From positions 1-64,000 of the forward strand of contig CANMSO010000008.1 of NCBI GenBank assembly GCA_947500545.1: a DNA stretch of 64,000 nt, given 5' to 3'. Made by a program: the position numbers and the translations under genes. The notes below the pieces were generated by a model. It had not been told where the DNA came from and made no database searches. It worked only from the letters and a program-made list of their open reading frames with translations. The DNA is from an uncultured Aquimarina sp. (lineage in GTDB: Bacteria; Bacteroidota; Bacteroidia; Flavobacteriales; Flavobacteriaceae). How positions within the stretch are numbered: position 1 is the stretch's first letter; each line of letters starts with the position of its first letter. This document shows, piece after piece, positions 26,306-37,000 of the stretch.

Positions 26306-26700
26306 TGGAGTCGGAGGGATTCGAACCCTCGTCCAAACAAGTAATATAATAGCTTTCTACACGCTTAGTTTTTGTTTAGGTTTTCGTCAGCTTGCCGGTC
26401 AAAAACAACCAACGCACCGCTTATTCTCAATTAAGTTTCAAAATTATATCAAGACCCTATAATTTCTAGGTTTACTTTTACGATACTCAAAACCAAACGC
26501 CATAAACCAAGGCTTTTGAAGAGTATCCTGCTTGCCCGTCTAACGGGCCGAGGCACTATCCTACTAAAATTCGGATTATGCAGCTAGGGCGTAGTTATTC
26601 TCGCCGTTTAAAAAAGTGAAATAGATATTTACGAGCATTAACTTCATAGCTCGACGTGCTTACCATCCTATTAATCTCGCTGTCAAAACCAGTCGACCCC
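26306..26700 (-). ncRNA. ssrA: Transfer-messenger RNA (tmRNA), tag GENNYALAA
   Basis: The 5' end GGGGTCGACTGGTTTTGACAG (given here one base past 20 only by its final G, positions 26700 downwards) pairs with CGACTCC at the 3' end as acceptor stem. GGTTCGAATCCCTCC forms the T arm. The internal reading frame at 26605-26576 encodes GENNYALAA and stop, the tag typical of Flavobacteriia. CCA is not encoded. The product rescues stalled ribosomes and marks proteins for proteolysis. Divergent from the dehydrogenase at 26810. Confidence 0.95.
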
Positions 26701-26809
26701 AAAATTCATAGTTTAATGTCTTTTAACATCAAAAATGGTTGGCAAAGATAACTATAATTGTCATATCTTTAGCCGCAATTTTAAACTACAAAAAATATAC
26801 CATTTTCAT

Positions 26810-28018
26810 ATGACCAAGTTCGGTATCATTAAAGAACGTAAAAACCCGCCAGATCGTCGTGTTGTTTTCTCTCCAGATGGCCTAAAAAATGCAAAATCTA
26901 AATTTCCTAAAGCTTCTTTTATAGTAGAAAGCTCTGATATAAGGGTCTTTAAAGATGGAAAGTATATAGATGCTGGTTTTACAGTTTCTGATGATATAGT
27001 TGATGCAGAGGTTTTACTTGGGGTAAAAGAGGTGCCAGTTTCTGATTTAATACCTAAAAAAAAGTATTTTTTCTTTTCCCACACGATAAAGAAACAGCCA
27101 TATAATAGAGATTTGCTAAGGGCGATTCTTGACAAAAACATCGAGTTATACGATCACGAGGTCATTGTAGGTGCAAGAGGGTTTAGATTGATCGGTTTTG
27201 GTCGTTATGCAGGTATTGTTGGTGCATATAATGGATTTAGAGCCTGGGGACTAAAGTTTAATACTTTTGAACTTCCGAAAGCGGAAACTCTTGTTGATCA
27301 AAAAGCTTTAGAATTAGAACTATCAAAGGTTTCTTTACCCAATATGAAGATTGTGCTTACAGGAAATGGTAAAGTTGGAGGTGGGGCCAAGGAAATTTTG
27401 GATGCAATGAAAATCAAGGAAGTTTCTGTAGAAGATTATTTAAATAAGACTTTTGATCAGCCTGTTTATGTTCAGATTGACGTGCTGGATTATAACAAAC
27501 GCAAAGACGGTGTTGTAATAGATAAGAGTGATTTTTATAAACATCCTCAGGAATATATATCAAACTTTATGCGTTTTGCAAAGGTAAGCGATATGTATAT
27601 AGCGGGGCATTTTTTTGGTGATGGCGCACCATTTATTTACACTAGAAATGATGTGAAGTCTAAAGATTTTAATATCAAAGTTGTGGCCGATGTTTCTTGT
27701 GATATAGATGGGCCGGTAGCAAGTACACTTCGTGCATCTACTATTGCTGACCCAATATATGGCTATGATCCTGAAACAGAAAAAGAGGTTGATTATAAAG
27801 ATTCAAATGCAATTGTTGTAATGGCGGTTGATAACTTACCTTGTGAATTACCCAAGGACGCAAGTGAAGGGTTTGGAGAAATGTTTTTAGAATATGTAAT
27901 TCCCGCATTTTTTAACGATGATAAAGACGGTGTTTTGGAAAGAGCAAGAATGACTCAAGATGGGAAATTGACAAAAAGATTTAGTTACCTTCAGAAATAT
28001 GTGGATGGTAAGGAGTAA
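26810..28018 (+). CDS. NAD(P)-dependent dehydrogenase of the alanine dehydrogenase/PNT and saccharopine dehydrogenase type
   Basis: 402 residues from the ATG at 26810; a longer frame from 26735 would run into the tmRNA promoter region. The N-terminal AlaDh/PNT domain begins FGIIKERKNPPDRRVVFSP. A nucleotide-binding region contains KIVLTGNGKVGGGAKEILD (residues about 180-200). The C-terminus has DVSCDIDGPVASTLRASTI. The arrangement resembles lysine-forming saccharopine dehydrogenase relatives, so an NAD-dependent amino-acid reaction is likely but the substrate is open. pyrF follows after 26 bp. Confidence 0.75.
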   Translation: MTKFGIIKERKNPPDRRVVFSPDGLKNAKSKFPKASFIVESSDIRVFKDGKYIDAGFTVSDDIVDAEVLLGVKEVPVSDLIPKKKYFFFSHTIKKQPYNRDLLRAILDKNIELYDHEVIVGARGFRLIGFGRYAGIVGAYNGFRAWGLKFNTFELPKAETLVDQKALELELSKVSLPNMKIVLTGNGKVGGGAKEILDAMKIKEVSVEDYLNKTFDQPVYVQIDVLDYNKRKDGVVIDKSDFYKHPQEYISNFMRFAKVSDMYIAGHFFGDGAPFIYTRNDVKSKDFNIKVVADVSCDIDGPVASTLRASTIADPIYGYDPETEKEVDYKDSNAIVVMAVDNLPCELPKDASEGFGEMFLEYVIPAFFNDDKDGVLERARMTQDGKLTKRFSYLQKYVDGKE

Positions 28019-28044
28019 TTTTACAATAAATTTAGAAGTACATT

Positions 28045-28866
28045 ATGACAACTCAAGAACTCGTAGATCAGATACATAAAAAGAAGTCTTTTTTGTGCAT
28101 AGGTTTAGATGTTGATCTTAATAAAATTCCGAAGCATTTATTAGAAGAAGAAGACCCAATTTTTGAATTTAATAAGGCAATTATAGATGCTACGAATCAT
28201 TTGGCAGTTGGTTATAAGCCAAATACAGCTTTTTATGAAGCGTATGGTGTACAAGGTTGGAAGTCTTTAGAGAAGACCATCCAATACCTAAATACCAATT
28301 ATCCTGAAGTATTTACCATTGCAGATGCGAAGCGAGGTGATATCGGGAATACGAGTACTATGTACGCCAAAGCATTTTTTGAAGATTTAGAATTTGATTC
28401 AATAACAGTGGCTCCATATATGGGGAAAGATTCTGTAGAGCCTTTTTTAGCTTTTAATGATAGACATACGATACTTCTTGCACTTACTTCTAATGAGGGG
28501 GCGTTTGATTTTCAAACAAAGGATGTAGCAGGTAAAGAATTGTATAAGCAAGTTCTTGAAACTTCAAAGTCCTGGAAAAATTCTGAAAACCTAATGTATG
28601 TAGTTGGGGCCACAAAAGCAGAGTATTTATCAGATATTCGAGGTATATTACCCGATAGCTTTTTATTAGTTCCTGGTGTAGGAGCACAGGGAGGAAGTTT
28701 ACAAGAAGTTTGTAAATATGGACTTAATGATCAAGTGGGGCTGCTAATTAATTCTTCTAGAGGAATTATTTATGCATCCAAGGATGTAAATTATGCAGAA
28801 GCGGCTGCCGATAAAGCTTTAGAACTTCAAAAGGAAATGAAACAAATTCTTGAAAAAAGAAAATAA
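28045..28866 (+). CDS. pyrF: Orotidine 5'-phosphate decarboxylase
   Basis: 273 residues, the longer class 2 form. Catalytic core DAKRGDIGNTS near residue 95, with Asp and Lys of the DAKRGD motif. It starts FLCIGLDVDLNKIP and contains VAPYMGKDSVEPFL and VPGVGAQGG, the phosphate-binding end of the TIM barrel. It makes UMP from OMP in pyrimidine synthesis. It shares the operon with the preceding dehydrogenase and ends just before a strong hairpin. Confidence 0.93.
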   Translation: MTTQELVDQIHKKKSFLCIGLDVDLNKIPKHLLEEEDPIFEFNKAIIDATNHLAVGYKPNTAFYEAYGVQGWKSLEKTIQYLNTNYPEVFTIADAKRGDIGNTSTMYAKAFFEDLEFDSITVAPYMGKDSVEPFLAFNDRHTILLALTSNEGAFDFQTKDVAGKELYKQVLETSKSWKNSENLMYVVGATKAEYLSDIRGILPDSFLLVPGVGAQGGSLQEVCKYGLNDQVGLLINSSRGIIYASKDVNYAEAAADKALELQKEMKQILEKRK

Positions 28867-28870
28867 AAAA

Positions 28871-28905
28871 AGAACGAGAATCTTTATTAAAAAGATTCTC
28901 GTTCT
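28871..28905. terminator. Bidirectional intrinsic terminator
   Basis: A 14-bp perfect stem (AGAACGAGAATCTT / AAGATTCTCGTTCT) with a 7-nt loop. The T tract is strongest on the minus strand. It separates pyrF from the convergent short gene. Confidence 0.85.
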
Positions 28906-28925
28906 TCAAAAGAATAGAATTTTAA

Positions 28926-29042
28926 TTAACGTCTATTCGCATTAAATACCTGTTTTGCATATCCATAAAGTCCATATGCGATGAACACTATAAAAAATGC
29001 CATTATACCGTAAATGATAATGTTAAGTAATACTGAATTCAT
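28926..29042 (-). CDS. Small membrane protein of 38 residues
   Basis: ATG at 29040-29042, sequence MNSVLLNIIIYGIMAFFIVF then IAYGLYGYAKQVFNANRR. One transmembrane helix and a basic tail. It fills the gap between a terminator and the next gene and keeps a clean frame. No family recognised. Confidence 0.5.
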   Translation of the reverse strand: MNSVLLNIIIYGIMAFFIVFIAYGLYGYAKQVFNANRR

Positions 29043-29183
29043 AGCCCCGTGTTTTTATATTAATAATTATCTCTAATATAAGGAATTTTCTCCAAAATCC
29101 CTAGCATTAAGTGATTAGTTATTAAGTGTTTATAAACTTTTGGCTTTTTATTAAGATTATAATCTTTTAGGTAAATAAAATTT

Positions 29184-29966
29184 ATGATTTATACTGATCA
29201 GCTAGGAAGAAAAATAGAATTTTTAGACACTCCAAAACGTATAGTATCTTTAGTTCCTTCGCAAACCGAACTGTTGGTAGATTTAGGATTAAAGAAAAGT
29301 ATTGTTGGTGTCACTAAGTTTTGTGTACATCCTGATGATATAAGAAAAGAAAAAACCGTATTAGGAGGAACTAAGAAGGTGGATTTTGAAAAGATTAAGA
29401 AACTAAATCCAGATATTATTCTTTGTAATAAAGAGGAAAACACCAAGGATATTGTAGAATTTTTACAAAAAGAATTTGTGGTTCATGTTTCTGATATTTT
29501 TTCAACAGAAGATGCGTTAGAGATGATTCTGCAATATGGAATGATCTTCAAAAAACAAGACGAGGCAAAAGAGCTTATTTATAACATAAAATCAGAAGAG
29601 AAGTCTTTTTCTGATTTTATGATTAATATTCCTAAAAAAAAGGTAGCCTATTTTATATGGAAAGACCCTTGGATAGTTGTTGGTAATAATACTTTCATAG
29701 ATCATCTTTTGGATATAAATGGTTTTACTAATGTCTTTGGTCATAAAAGCCGTTATCCTGAAGTTTCACTAAATCAACTTAAAGACATAACGGACCTCGA
29801 TTTGATTCTCTTGTCTTCAGAACCTTATCCTTTTTCTGAAAAACATATTGATGAAATACAGAAGATTAATCCAAACGTCAAAATTATCTTGGTAGATGGG
29901 GAATATTTTTCATGGTATGGCTCTCGTTTGGCTACGGCTTTTTCTTATTTTAAAACCTTGCATTAA
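29184..29966 (+). CDS. Helical-backbone metal-receptor (BtuF/TroA-like) protein without signal peptide
   Basis: 260 residues: DTPKRIVSLVPSQTELLVDLG at the start, LNPDIILCNKEEN, VVGNNTFIDHLLDINGFTNV and DLILLSSEPYPF, which are landmarks of the class III periplasmic-binding (Fe-siderophore/cobalamin) fold. No signal peptide or lipobox is visible, so it may be cytosolic, as in many Bacteroidota, or the start may be incomplete. No ABC transporter partner is adjacent. Confidence 0.75.
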   Translation: MIYTDQLGRKIEFLDTPKRIVSLVPSQTELLVDLGLKKSIVGVTKFCVHPDDIRKEKTVLGGTKKVDFEKIKKLNPDIILCNKEENTKDIVEFLQKEFVVHVSDIFSTEDALEMILQYGMIFKKQDEAKELIYNIKSEEKSFSDFMINIPKKKVAYFIWKDPWIVVGNNTFIDHLLDINGFTNVFGHKSRYPEVSLNQLKDITDLDLILLSSEPYPFSEKHIDEIQKINPNVKIILVDGEYFSWYGSRLATAFSYFKTLH

Positions 29967-30067
29967 GATTAATTAATTTTTAGTTGATAAACATTTCTTT
30001 AAATACTGTTAAGCCTAACTGTTTTATAAAATAAGTTTATACTTTTGACGCACTAAACAACATACTA

Positions 30068-30847
30068 TTGCTAAATTATTCGGTATATCACCATCCTAAG
30101 GGTATAGAGTGGGTAACTTTTGTTCATGGGGCAGGAGGAAGTTCTTCAATATGGTTTAAACAAGTTCGTGAATTCAGAAAGCATTTTAATGTACTTATAT
30201 TAGATCTTAGGGGGCATGGTAATTCAAAGCCTGCACTTAAAGATGCTTTTAATTCTAAATACACATTTGATTCTATTACAGATGATATTGTAAAGGTGAT
30301 TGATAAAGAAAATGTAAAGAAATCTCATTTTGTTGGCATATCATTAGGTACTATATTAATTAGAAACTTGGCAGAAAAATATCCAGAACGAGTTTCTAGT
30401 ATGATTATGGGAGGTGCAATTATGAAACTGAACTTAAGATCTCAGGTCCTAATGCGTTTGGGAGTTGTTTTTAAATCAGTAATCCCATATATGTTCTTGT
30501 ATAAGTTTTTTGCGTTTATTATTATGCCCAAGAAAAATCACAAACAATCTAGATTACTTTTTGCAAATGAAGCGAAGAAGTTATATCAAAAAGAATTCGT
30601 TCGTTGGTTTAGACTTACTTCAGAAATTAATCCATTGCTTCGATTTTTTAGAGCAAAGGATATTAAAATTCCCACACTATATGTTATGGGAGAAGAAGAT
30701 TATCTATTTTTGCCTTCTGTTCAAAAAGTGGCTGCTTCGCATAAATTATCCAAACTTTTTGTGGTTGAAAATTCTGGGCACGTTGTAAATGTAGAGCAAC
30801 CAGAGGTTTTTAATAAAGCAACGATTAGCTTTATTCAGCAGTCATAA
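30068..30847 (+). CDS. Alpha/beta hydrolase
   Basis: 259 residues. Oxyanion loop HGAGGSSSIW, strand-turn LDLRGHGNSKP, nucleophile elbow GISLG (Ser), and a C-terminal His in NSGHVVNVEQPE, with the acid probably in GEEDYLF. The start is TTG at 30068, since no ATG is in frame before the fold begins. Substrate unknown; small-molecule esterase-like. Confidence 0.8.
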   Translation: MLNYSVYHHPKGIEWVTFVHGAGGSSSIWFKQVREFRKHFNVLILDLRGHGNSKPALKDAFNSKYTFDSITDDIVKVIDKENVKKSHFVGISLGTILIRNLAEKYPERVSSMIMGGAIMKLNLRSQVLMRLGVVFKSVIPYMFLYKFFAFIIMPKKNHKQSRLLFANEAKKLYQKEFVRWFRLTSEINPLLRFFRAKDIKIPTLYVMGEEDYLFLPSVQKVAASHKLSKLFVVENSGHVVNVEQPEVFNKATISFIQQS

Positions 30848-30851
30848 TTTT

Positions 30852-31031
30852 TTAAGAAGTCGATTGATTTTCTAATTTCTTAATTTCCATTAGGATTTGG
30901 TTTGCTTCTTTATGAAGTAGATCACTTTTGTCTTTGTTCTTTACCGCAATTTTATAAGCGCTCTTCATTAGTTTACAGTAATTATCCTGTAACTTTTGCA
31001 ATCTAGATTTACTTTTAAACCAGGCTGGCAT
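30852..31031 (-). CDS. Lacal_2735-type small protein
   Basis: 59 residues beginning MPAWFKSKSRLQKLQDNYCK, with LMKSAYKIAV and EANQILMEIKKLE. This is the short helical-hairpin pattern of the Lacal_2735 family, common in Flavobacteriaceae and of unknown function. It is convergent with the hydrolase gene, 4 nt apart. Confidence 0.65.
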   Translation of the reverse strand: MPAWFKSKSRLQKLQDNYCKLMKSAYKIAVKNKDKSDLLHKEANQILMEIKKLENQSTS

Positions 31032-31160
31032 TTTTGTCCTATCTTACCGTTAATATTGCAAAATTAAAGGTTAATTCATTCAGGCTATCTTAATGATGAG
31101 TTAACATTGTATAAAGTTCTTTTAAATGTTAAACTCAGAACAGTAATGAAGTATGTTGAG

Positions 31161-31880
31161 TTATGGATTATCCTGCAAAGCAAATACTTTTCTTAATAAA
31201 TCCGTTGTTCTTGAACTTATTTTAGTTCTAATATCTTTTTCTTCAACAGCGATCATAGCATAAACTCCCTTTAGAGCTTCTTGCGTAACATAATCTGTAA
31301 GATCTGGATTTACATTATTTGTTAATGGAATTGAATTATACTTATTGATGATATTAGACCATATTTTATCTGCTCCAACCTTAGAGAAAGATCTATTTAT
31401 TACAGGGTTAAATTTTGCGTACAAAGCACTGTTGGTTTTATTCTTTAGGTATAGTGTAGCAGCGTCATTATTACCTAAAAGAATCTGGCGTGCATCTGTG
31501 AAAGTGATTTGTTTTACCGCAGTCACAAATATAGGAGTAGCCTCTTTTACGGCATCTTCGGCGGCTCTATTCAGTACTTTTAACCCTTCATCTGCAAGAT
31601 TACCCAGGCCTATATCTCTTAATGTTTTATCTACTTTTCGTAATTCTTGCGGAAGAAGAATCTTTACTAATTGATTTCTATAAAAACCATCTTTTTGAGT
31701 GAGTTTGGTCACTTGTTTATCAATACCATTATCCAGAGCTTGTCGTAACCCATTAGCGATATCAATATTGCTTATACCAAAACCACCACCTGTTGTTTGC
31801 GGAAGACTATTTACAACTTGTTGAAGCTCTGCGCAACTTGATAATACCATAATGGTAAGTATAATGACTATTTTTTTCAT
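31161..31880 (-). CDS. DUF4197 lipoprotein
   Basis: 239 residues: lipobox signal (IVIILTIMVLSSC). The DUF4197 body contains ANGLRQALDNGIDKQV, LLPQELRKV, FTDARQILLGNNDAATLYL and LTDYVTQEALKGVYAMIAVEE. It is probably a periplasmic, membrane-anchored helical protein. Function unknown. Divergent from the next gene with a 36-bp gap. Confidence 0.9.
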   Translation of the reverse strand: MKKIVIILTIMVLSSCAELQQVVNSLPQTTGGGFGISNIDIANGLRQALDNGIDKQVTKLTQKDGFYRNQLVKILLPQELRKVDKTLRDIGLGNLADEGLKVLNRAAEDAVKEATPIFVTAVKQITFTDARQILLGNNDAATLYLKNKTNSALYAKFNPVINRSFSKVGADKIWSNIINKYNSIPLTNNVNPDLTDYVTQEALKGVYAMIAVEEKDIRTKISSRTTDLLRKVFALQDNP

Positions 31881-31916
31881 GATTTCTTATTAGATTTGAG
31901 AATGTAAGTTACTAAT

Positions 31917-32873
31917 ATGAGGTCAAATTTAATTTTTTTAATACTATCTATTTTAATTATTTCTTGTAAAAATGAAAAAGTATCGATAAATGACAAGTCA
32001 ATACCGTTCATTAAACACAATCAATATCTAACCATATTGGGAATAACTCAAGACGGCGGTTTTCCTCACATAAATAACACAAAGGAGTTTGTAAAGGTTA
32101 AAGAGGGTGCAATAGGTAAAGAATTAGTAGTTTCATTGGGATTAATTGATAGAAAAGAAAATAAGAAATTTTTATTTGAAGCAACTCCAGATATGCCAGA
32201 GCAATTGGCTATTTTGGATAGTGAACACTTGCAAAACGATACTATTATACATGGGATTTTTCTAACCCATGCTCATATTGGGCATTATACAGGATTAATG
32301 CATTTGGGGCGAGAAGCTATGGGAGCAGACAATATTAGAGTATTTGCAATGCCAAAAATGAAATTATTCTTAGAATCAAATGGCCCATGGTCTCAATTAG
32401 TGAATTTAAACAACATAAATATTAGTGCTATATATGCAGATACCACAGTACAGTTAACTGATGCCATTAAAGTGGTTCCTTTTATCGTGCCACATAGAGA
32501 TGAATATTCCGAAACTGTAGGGTATAAAATTATAGGTAATGAGAAAACGGCATTATTTATTCCAGATATTAATAAATGGTCTCTTTGGGAGAAAGATATT
32601 GTTGAAGAAGTAAAAAATGTAGATTATGCACTTATAGATGCGACATTTTTTAAAGATGGTGAAATCCCTAGACCAATGTCAGAGGTTCCACATCCATTTA
32701 TAGAAGAAACAACTAATATTTTTAGTACAGAATCAAGTGCCGTAAAATCTAAAATAATCTTTATCCATTTTAATCATTCCAACCCTGCGATTAATAAGGA
32801 TTATAGTGAAAGAATTGCGCTTGAAAAACAGGGGTACCGCTTTGCTAGCTTTGGGGATATTTTGCCTTTATGA
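31917..32873 (+). CDS. Lipoprotein metallo-beta-lactamase-fold hydrolase, PqqB-like
   Basis: 318 residues: lipobox (LILSILIISC), early ILGITQDGGFPHI as in PqqB-like proteins, and the metal motif THAHIGHYTGL (a THxHxGH variant, where the usual HxHxDH Asp position is Gly). Further His residues occur at PHRDEYSETVG, DATFF and HFNHSNP. No PQQ genes are nearby, so a PQQ role is doubtful. It overlaps purU tail to tail by 6 bp. Confidence 0.75.
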   Translation: MRSNLIFLILSILIISCKNEKVSINDKSIPFIKHNQYLTILGITQDGGFPHINNTKEFVKVKEGAIGKELVVSLGLIDRKENKKFLFEATPDMPEQLAILDSEHLQNDTIIHGIFLTHAHIGHYTGLMHLGREAMGADNIRVFAMPKMKLFLESNGPWSQLVNLNNINISAIYADTTVQLTDAIKVVPFIVPHRDEYSETVGYKIIGNEKTALFIPDINKWSLWEKDIVEEVKNVDYALIDATFFKDGEIPRPMSEVPHPFIEETTNIFSTESSAVKSKIIFIHFNHSNPAINKDYSERIALEKQGYRFASFGDILPL

Positions 32874-33722
32874 AAAAATCACCGTTTTATTATTGTAAAC
32901 TAAAACCTTTCTTTCTATATGATGCTTAATAGCTCTTGATAATACTATTTTTTCAAGATCCCTTCCTTTGAGAATGAAATCATGTACATTGTGTATATGT
33001 GAAACTCTTACGATTTCTTGTTCGATTATAGGTCCTTCATCTAAGTCAGAGGTAACATAATGACTTGTAGCACCTATAATTTTAACACCACGTTCATATG
33101 CAGAATGATACGGTTTTGCCCCTGGAAATGCCGGTAGAAAAGAATGATGTATGTTGATGATTTTGTTAGGAAACTGATCCACAAAATTAGAAGAAAGAAT
33201 TTGCATATACCTTGCTAAAACTACAAAGTCTACTTTATGTTCTTTTAATGTTCTCAATTGTTCGGCTTCGGCCTGTTTTTTATTTTCCTTTGTGACAGGA
33301 ATATGTTTGAATGGAACATTGAAAGCATCGGCAATTGGTTTTAGAGCCTCATGGTTACTAATGATTATAGGGATTTTTACTTTTAATTCACCAGAAGCAT
33401 ACCTTCCTAAAATATCATATAAGCAATGATCATATTTAGATACAAAAAGAGCCATTTTAGGTTTCTTTTCGGCATTATACATTTCCCAATGCATATTATA
33501 GTTTTCTGATACATGCTTGTTGAAAGATTCCTTGAATAAAGCCAATTTTTCTTCATCCTGATCAAACTCACATTCTAATCTCATAAAGAACTCTTCTAAC
33601 TCACGATCTACATGTTGTTCTATATAGGTCGTATTCCCTTTCTTAGATAAAATAAAGTTGGTAACAGTGGCTATGATCCCTTTTTTATCGGGACAGTTGA
33701 TTAATAAAGTAGTTTTCTTCAT
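32868..33722 (-). CDS. purU: Formyltetrahydrofolate deformylase
   Basis: 284 residues: N-terminal ACT domain (LLINCPDKKGIIATVTNFIL), then a formyltransferase-fold catalytic domain with ARYMQILS, NIHHSFLPAFPGAKPYHSAY and ATSHYVTSDLDEGPIIEQ, including the catalytic Asn-His-Asp set. It hydrolyses 10-formyl-THF to formate and THF. Normal family length. Confidence 0.93.
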   Translation of the reverse strand: MKKTTLLINCPDKKGIIATVTNFILSKKGNTTYIEQHVDRELEEFFMRLECEFDQDEEKLALFKESFNKHVSENYNMHWEMYNAEKKPKMALFVSKYDHCLYDILGRYASGELKVKIPIIISNHEALKPIADAFNVPFKHIPVTKENKKQAEAEQLRTLKEHKVDFVVLARYMQILSSNFVDQFPNKIINIHHSFLPAFPGAKPYHSAYERGVKIIGATSHYVTSDLDEGPIIEQEIVRVSHIHNVHDFILKGRDLEKIVLSRAIKHHIERKVLVYNNKTVIFS

Positions 33723-34002
33723 TCTTACTCATGTTTTCATCGATAAACTTACTATAATTAAGATAATTCCTTCTATTATTTTACCTAAACGTAAGATGGC
33801 TCATGCTCTTTTTACTTGATTTGAAATGTATTGGCAGTATTGGTGCGGAATTTTCAAAAAAACCAGCATAAATAGCACTAAATTTGAATGATGAATAATG
33901 AAATAACTAGATTGGTTAAATAAATTATATAATTCTAAAAAAATAATCCTTTTTGATGCGTATTTCGTAAATTAGCACCATCAAAACTACTTTTTATTAT
34001 CA

Positions 34003-37000
34003 ATGGAACAAATTGCACCCTATAAACCTAAGTACAAAGTAAGAATAGTTACTGCAGCTTCACTATTTGATGGTCACGATGCTGCCATCAATATTATGCG
34101 TCGTATTATACAATCTACAGGAGTAGAGGTGATTCACCTTGGTCATGATCGTAGTGTAGAAGAAGTTGTTAATTGTGCTATTCAGGAAGATGCCAATGCT
34201 ATTGCAATGACGTCATATCAAGGAGGTCACAATGAATATTTCAAATATATGTACGATTTGCTTAAAGAAAAGGGAGCAACGCATATTAAAATTTTTGGAG
34301 GAGGGGGTGGAGTAATCCTTCCCGAAGAGATTAAGGAACTAATGGATTATGGGATCACTAGAATCTACTCTCCTGATGATGGAAGAGAACTTGGACTGCA
34401 AGGAATGATCAATGATCTGGTCCAAAGATCAGACTTTCCAATAGGAGATGCACTTAACGGAGAAGCAGACCATTTGGCAGAGAAAGAAATAGGTTCTATT
34501 GCAAGAGTAATTTCGGCAGCAGAGAACTTTCCTGAAATTGCTAAAGACACTTTGGACGAAATTCATAAAAAAAATAAAACATCTAAAACTCCGGTATTAG
34601 GAATTACTGGTACTGGTGGGGCAGGTAAATCCTCATTAGTTGATGAGTTGGTTCGCCGTTTTTTAATTGATTTTCCTAAAAAAACAATAGGATTAATTTC
34701 TGTAGACCCTTCTAAACGAAAAACAGGCGGAGCATTATTAGGTGATCGAATACGAATGAATGCTATAAACTCACCAAGGGTATATATGCGTTCTTTGGCT
34801 ACACGCCAATCTAATTTGGCATTATCTAAATATGTTGCAGAAGCTATAGAAGTGCTTAAGGCTGCAGAGTTTGATTTAATAATCCTGGAAACATCAGGTA
34901 TTGGACAATCAGATACCGAAATTTTAGAGCATAGTGATACCTCTCTGTATGTTATGACTCCAGAATTTGGAGCTGCTACACAATTAGAAAAAATCGATAT
35001 GCTTGATTTTGCCGATTTAGTAGCGATCAATAAATTTGATAAAAGAGGATCTTTGGATGCGCTTAGAGATGTGAAAAAACAATATATGCGCAATCACAGT
35101 CTATGGGATACTCCGCAAGATCAATTGCCCGTATATGGTACAATTGCTTCGCAATTTAATGACCCGGGAATGAACACGCTTTATAAGGCGATTATGGATA
35201 AAGTGGTTGAAAAAACAGGATCAGACTTAAAGTCAGATTTTCACATCTCTAAAGAAATGTCTGAAAAGATATTTGTTATTCCGCCAAGTAGAATAAGGTA
35301 TCTGTCAGAAATTGCAGAAAGTAACAGGGCATATGATAAAACTGCAGGAACACAAGTTGAGGTTGCTCAAAAGTTATACGGAATCTATAAAACAATTTGT
35401 AGTGTAGCAGATTTAGATTTTATTGGTTTGTCTAAGAACGGTATTGACGATGAATTACTTCGAAATATTAAAAATGAAGATAATACCGCATTTTTAAAGT
35501 TACTTCTTGCAGAGTTTGATCGTGTAAAGCTTAACCTAGATCCATATAATTGGGAGATTATTACAGGATGGGCGGCCAAAGTAAAAAAATATAAAGACCC
35601 AATCTACTCTTTTAAAGTAAGAGATAAGGAAATCAAAATAGATACACATACCGAATCTTTATCACACACTCAAATCCCTAAAGTTGCTTTACCAAAATAT
35701 CAAGCTTGGGGTGATATACTGAACTGGTGTTTGCAAGAAAATGTTCCAGGAGAGTTTCCTTATGCGTCTGGATTATACCCTTTTAAACGTACAGGGGAAG
35801 ACCCGACACGTATGTTTGCCGGAGAAGGAGGTCCAGAGCGTACTAATAGACGTTTTCATTATGTGAGTCTAGGGATGCCCGCAAAAAGACTTTCAACTGC
35901 TTTTGATTCTGTTACATTATATGGCAATGATCCAGATCATAGGCCTGATATCTATGGTAAAATAGGTAATGCAGGAGTTTCTATTTGTTGTTTGGATGAC
36001 GCCAAAAAGTTATATTCTGGTTTTGATCTAACGCATGCTATGACATCTGTAAGTATGACTATTAATGGTCCTGCACCAATGCTACTTGGATTCTTCATGA
36101 ACGCTGCTATAGATCAAAATTGTGAAAAGTATATCAAAGAAAATGAGTTAGAGTCCGAAGTAACCTCGAAAATTAAAAAGATATATAAAGACAAAGGAGT
36201 AGCAAGGCCACAATATCAAGGAGAACTTCCAGAAGGTAATGATGGACTTGGATTAATGCTTCTTGGTGTTACAGGGGATCAGGTGTTGCCAAAGGATGTA
36301 TATGAAGAGATTAAGGCAACTACATTAAATACTGTACGAGGTACTGTGCAAGCAGATATTTTGAAGGAAGATCAAGCTCAGAATACTTGTATTTTCTCAA
36401 CAGAATTTGCCCTGAGACTAATGGGAGACGTACAGGAATATTTTATTGAGAAGCAAGTACGTAATTTCTATTCGGTTTCTATCTCGGGATATCATATTGC
36501 TGAGGCTGGAGCGAATCCTATTACCCAGTTGGCATTAACTTTGGCAAACGGATTTACGTATGTAGAATATTACCTGAGCCGTGGAATGGATATTAATAAG
36601 TTTGGTCCAAACTTATCTTTCTTCTTTTCTAATGGAGTCGATCCAGAATATGCAGTTATCGGGCGCGTAGCTCGTAAGGTATGGGCAAAAGCCCTAAAGC
36701 ATAAATACGGAGCCAACTCTAGAGCTCAAATGCTAAAATATCATATACAAACTTCAGGGCGATCATTGCACGCACAAGAGATAGATTTTAATGATATTCG
36801 TACAACATTGCAAGCATTGTATGCGATATATGATAACTGTAATTCTTTACATACAAATGCGTATGATGAAGCAATTACTACACCTACAGAAGAGTCTGTG
36901 CGTAGAGCAATGGCAATACAATTAATCATTAATAAAGAATTAGGTCTTGCTAAAAACGAAAACCCAATTCAAGGTTCTTTTATTATTGAAGAACTTACGG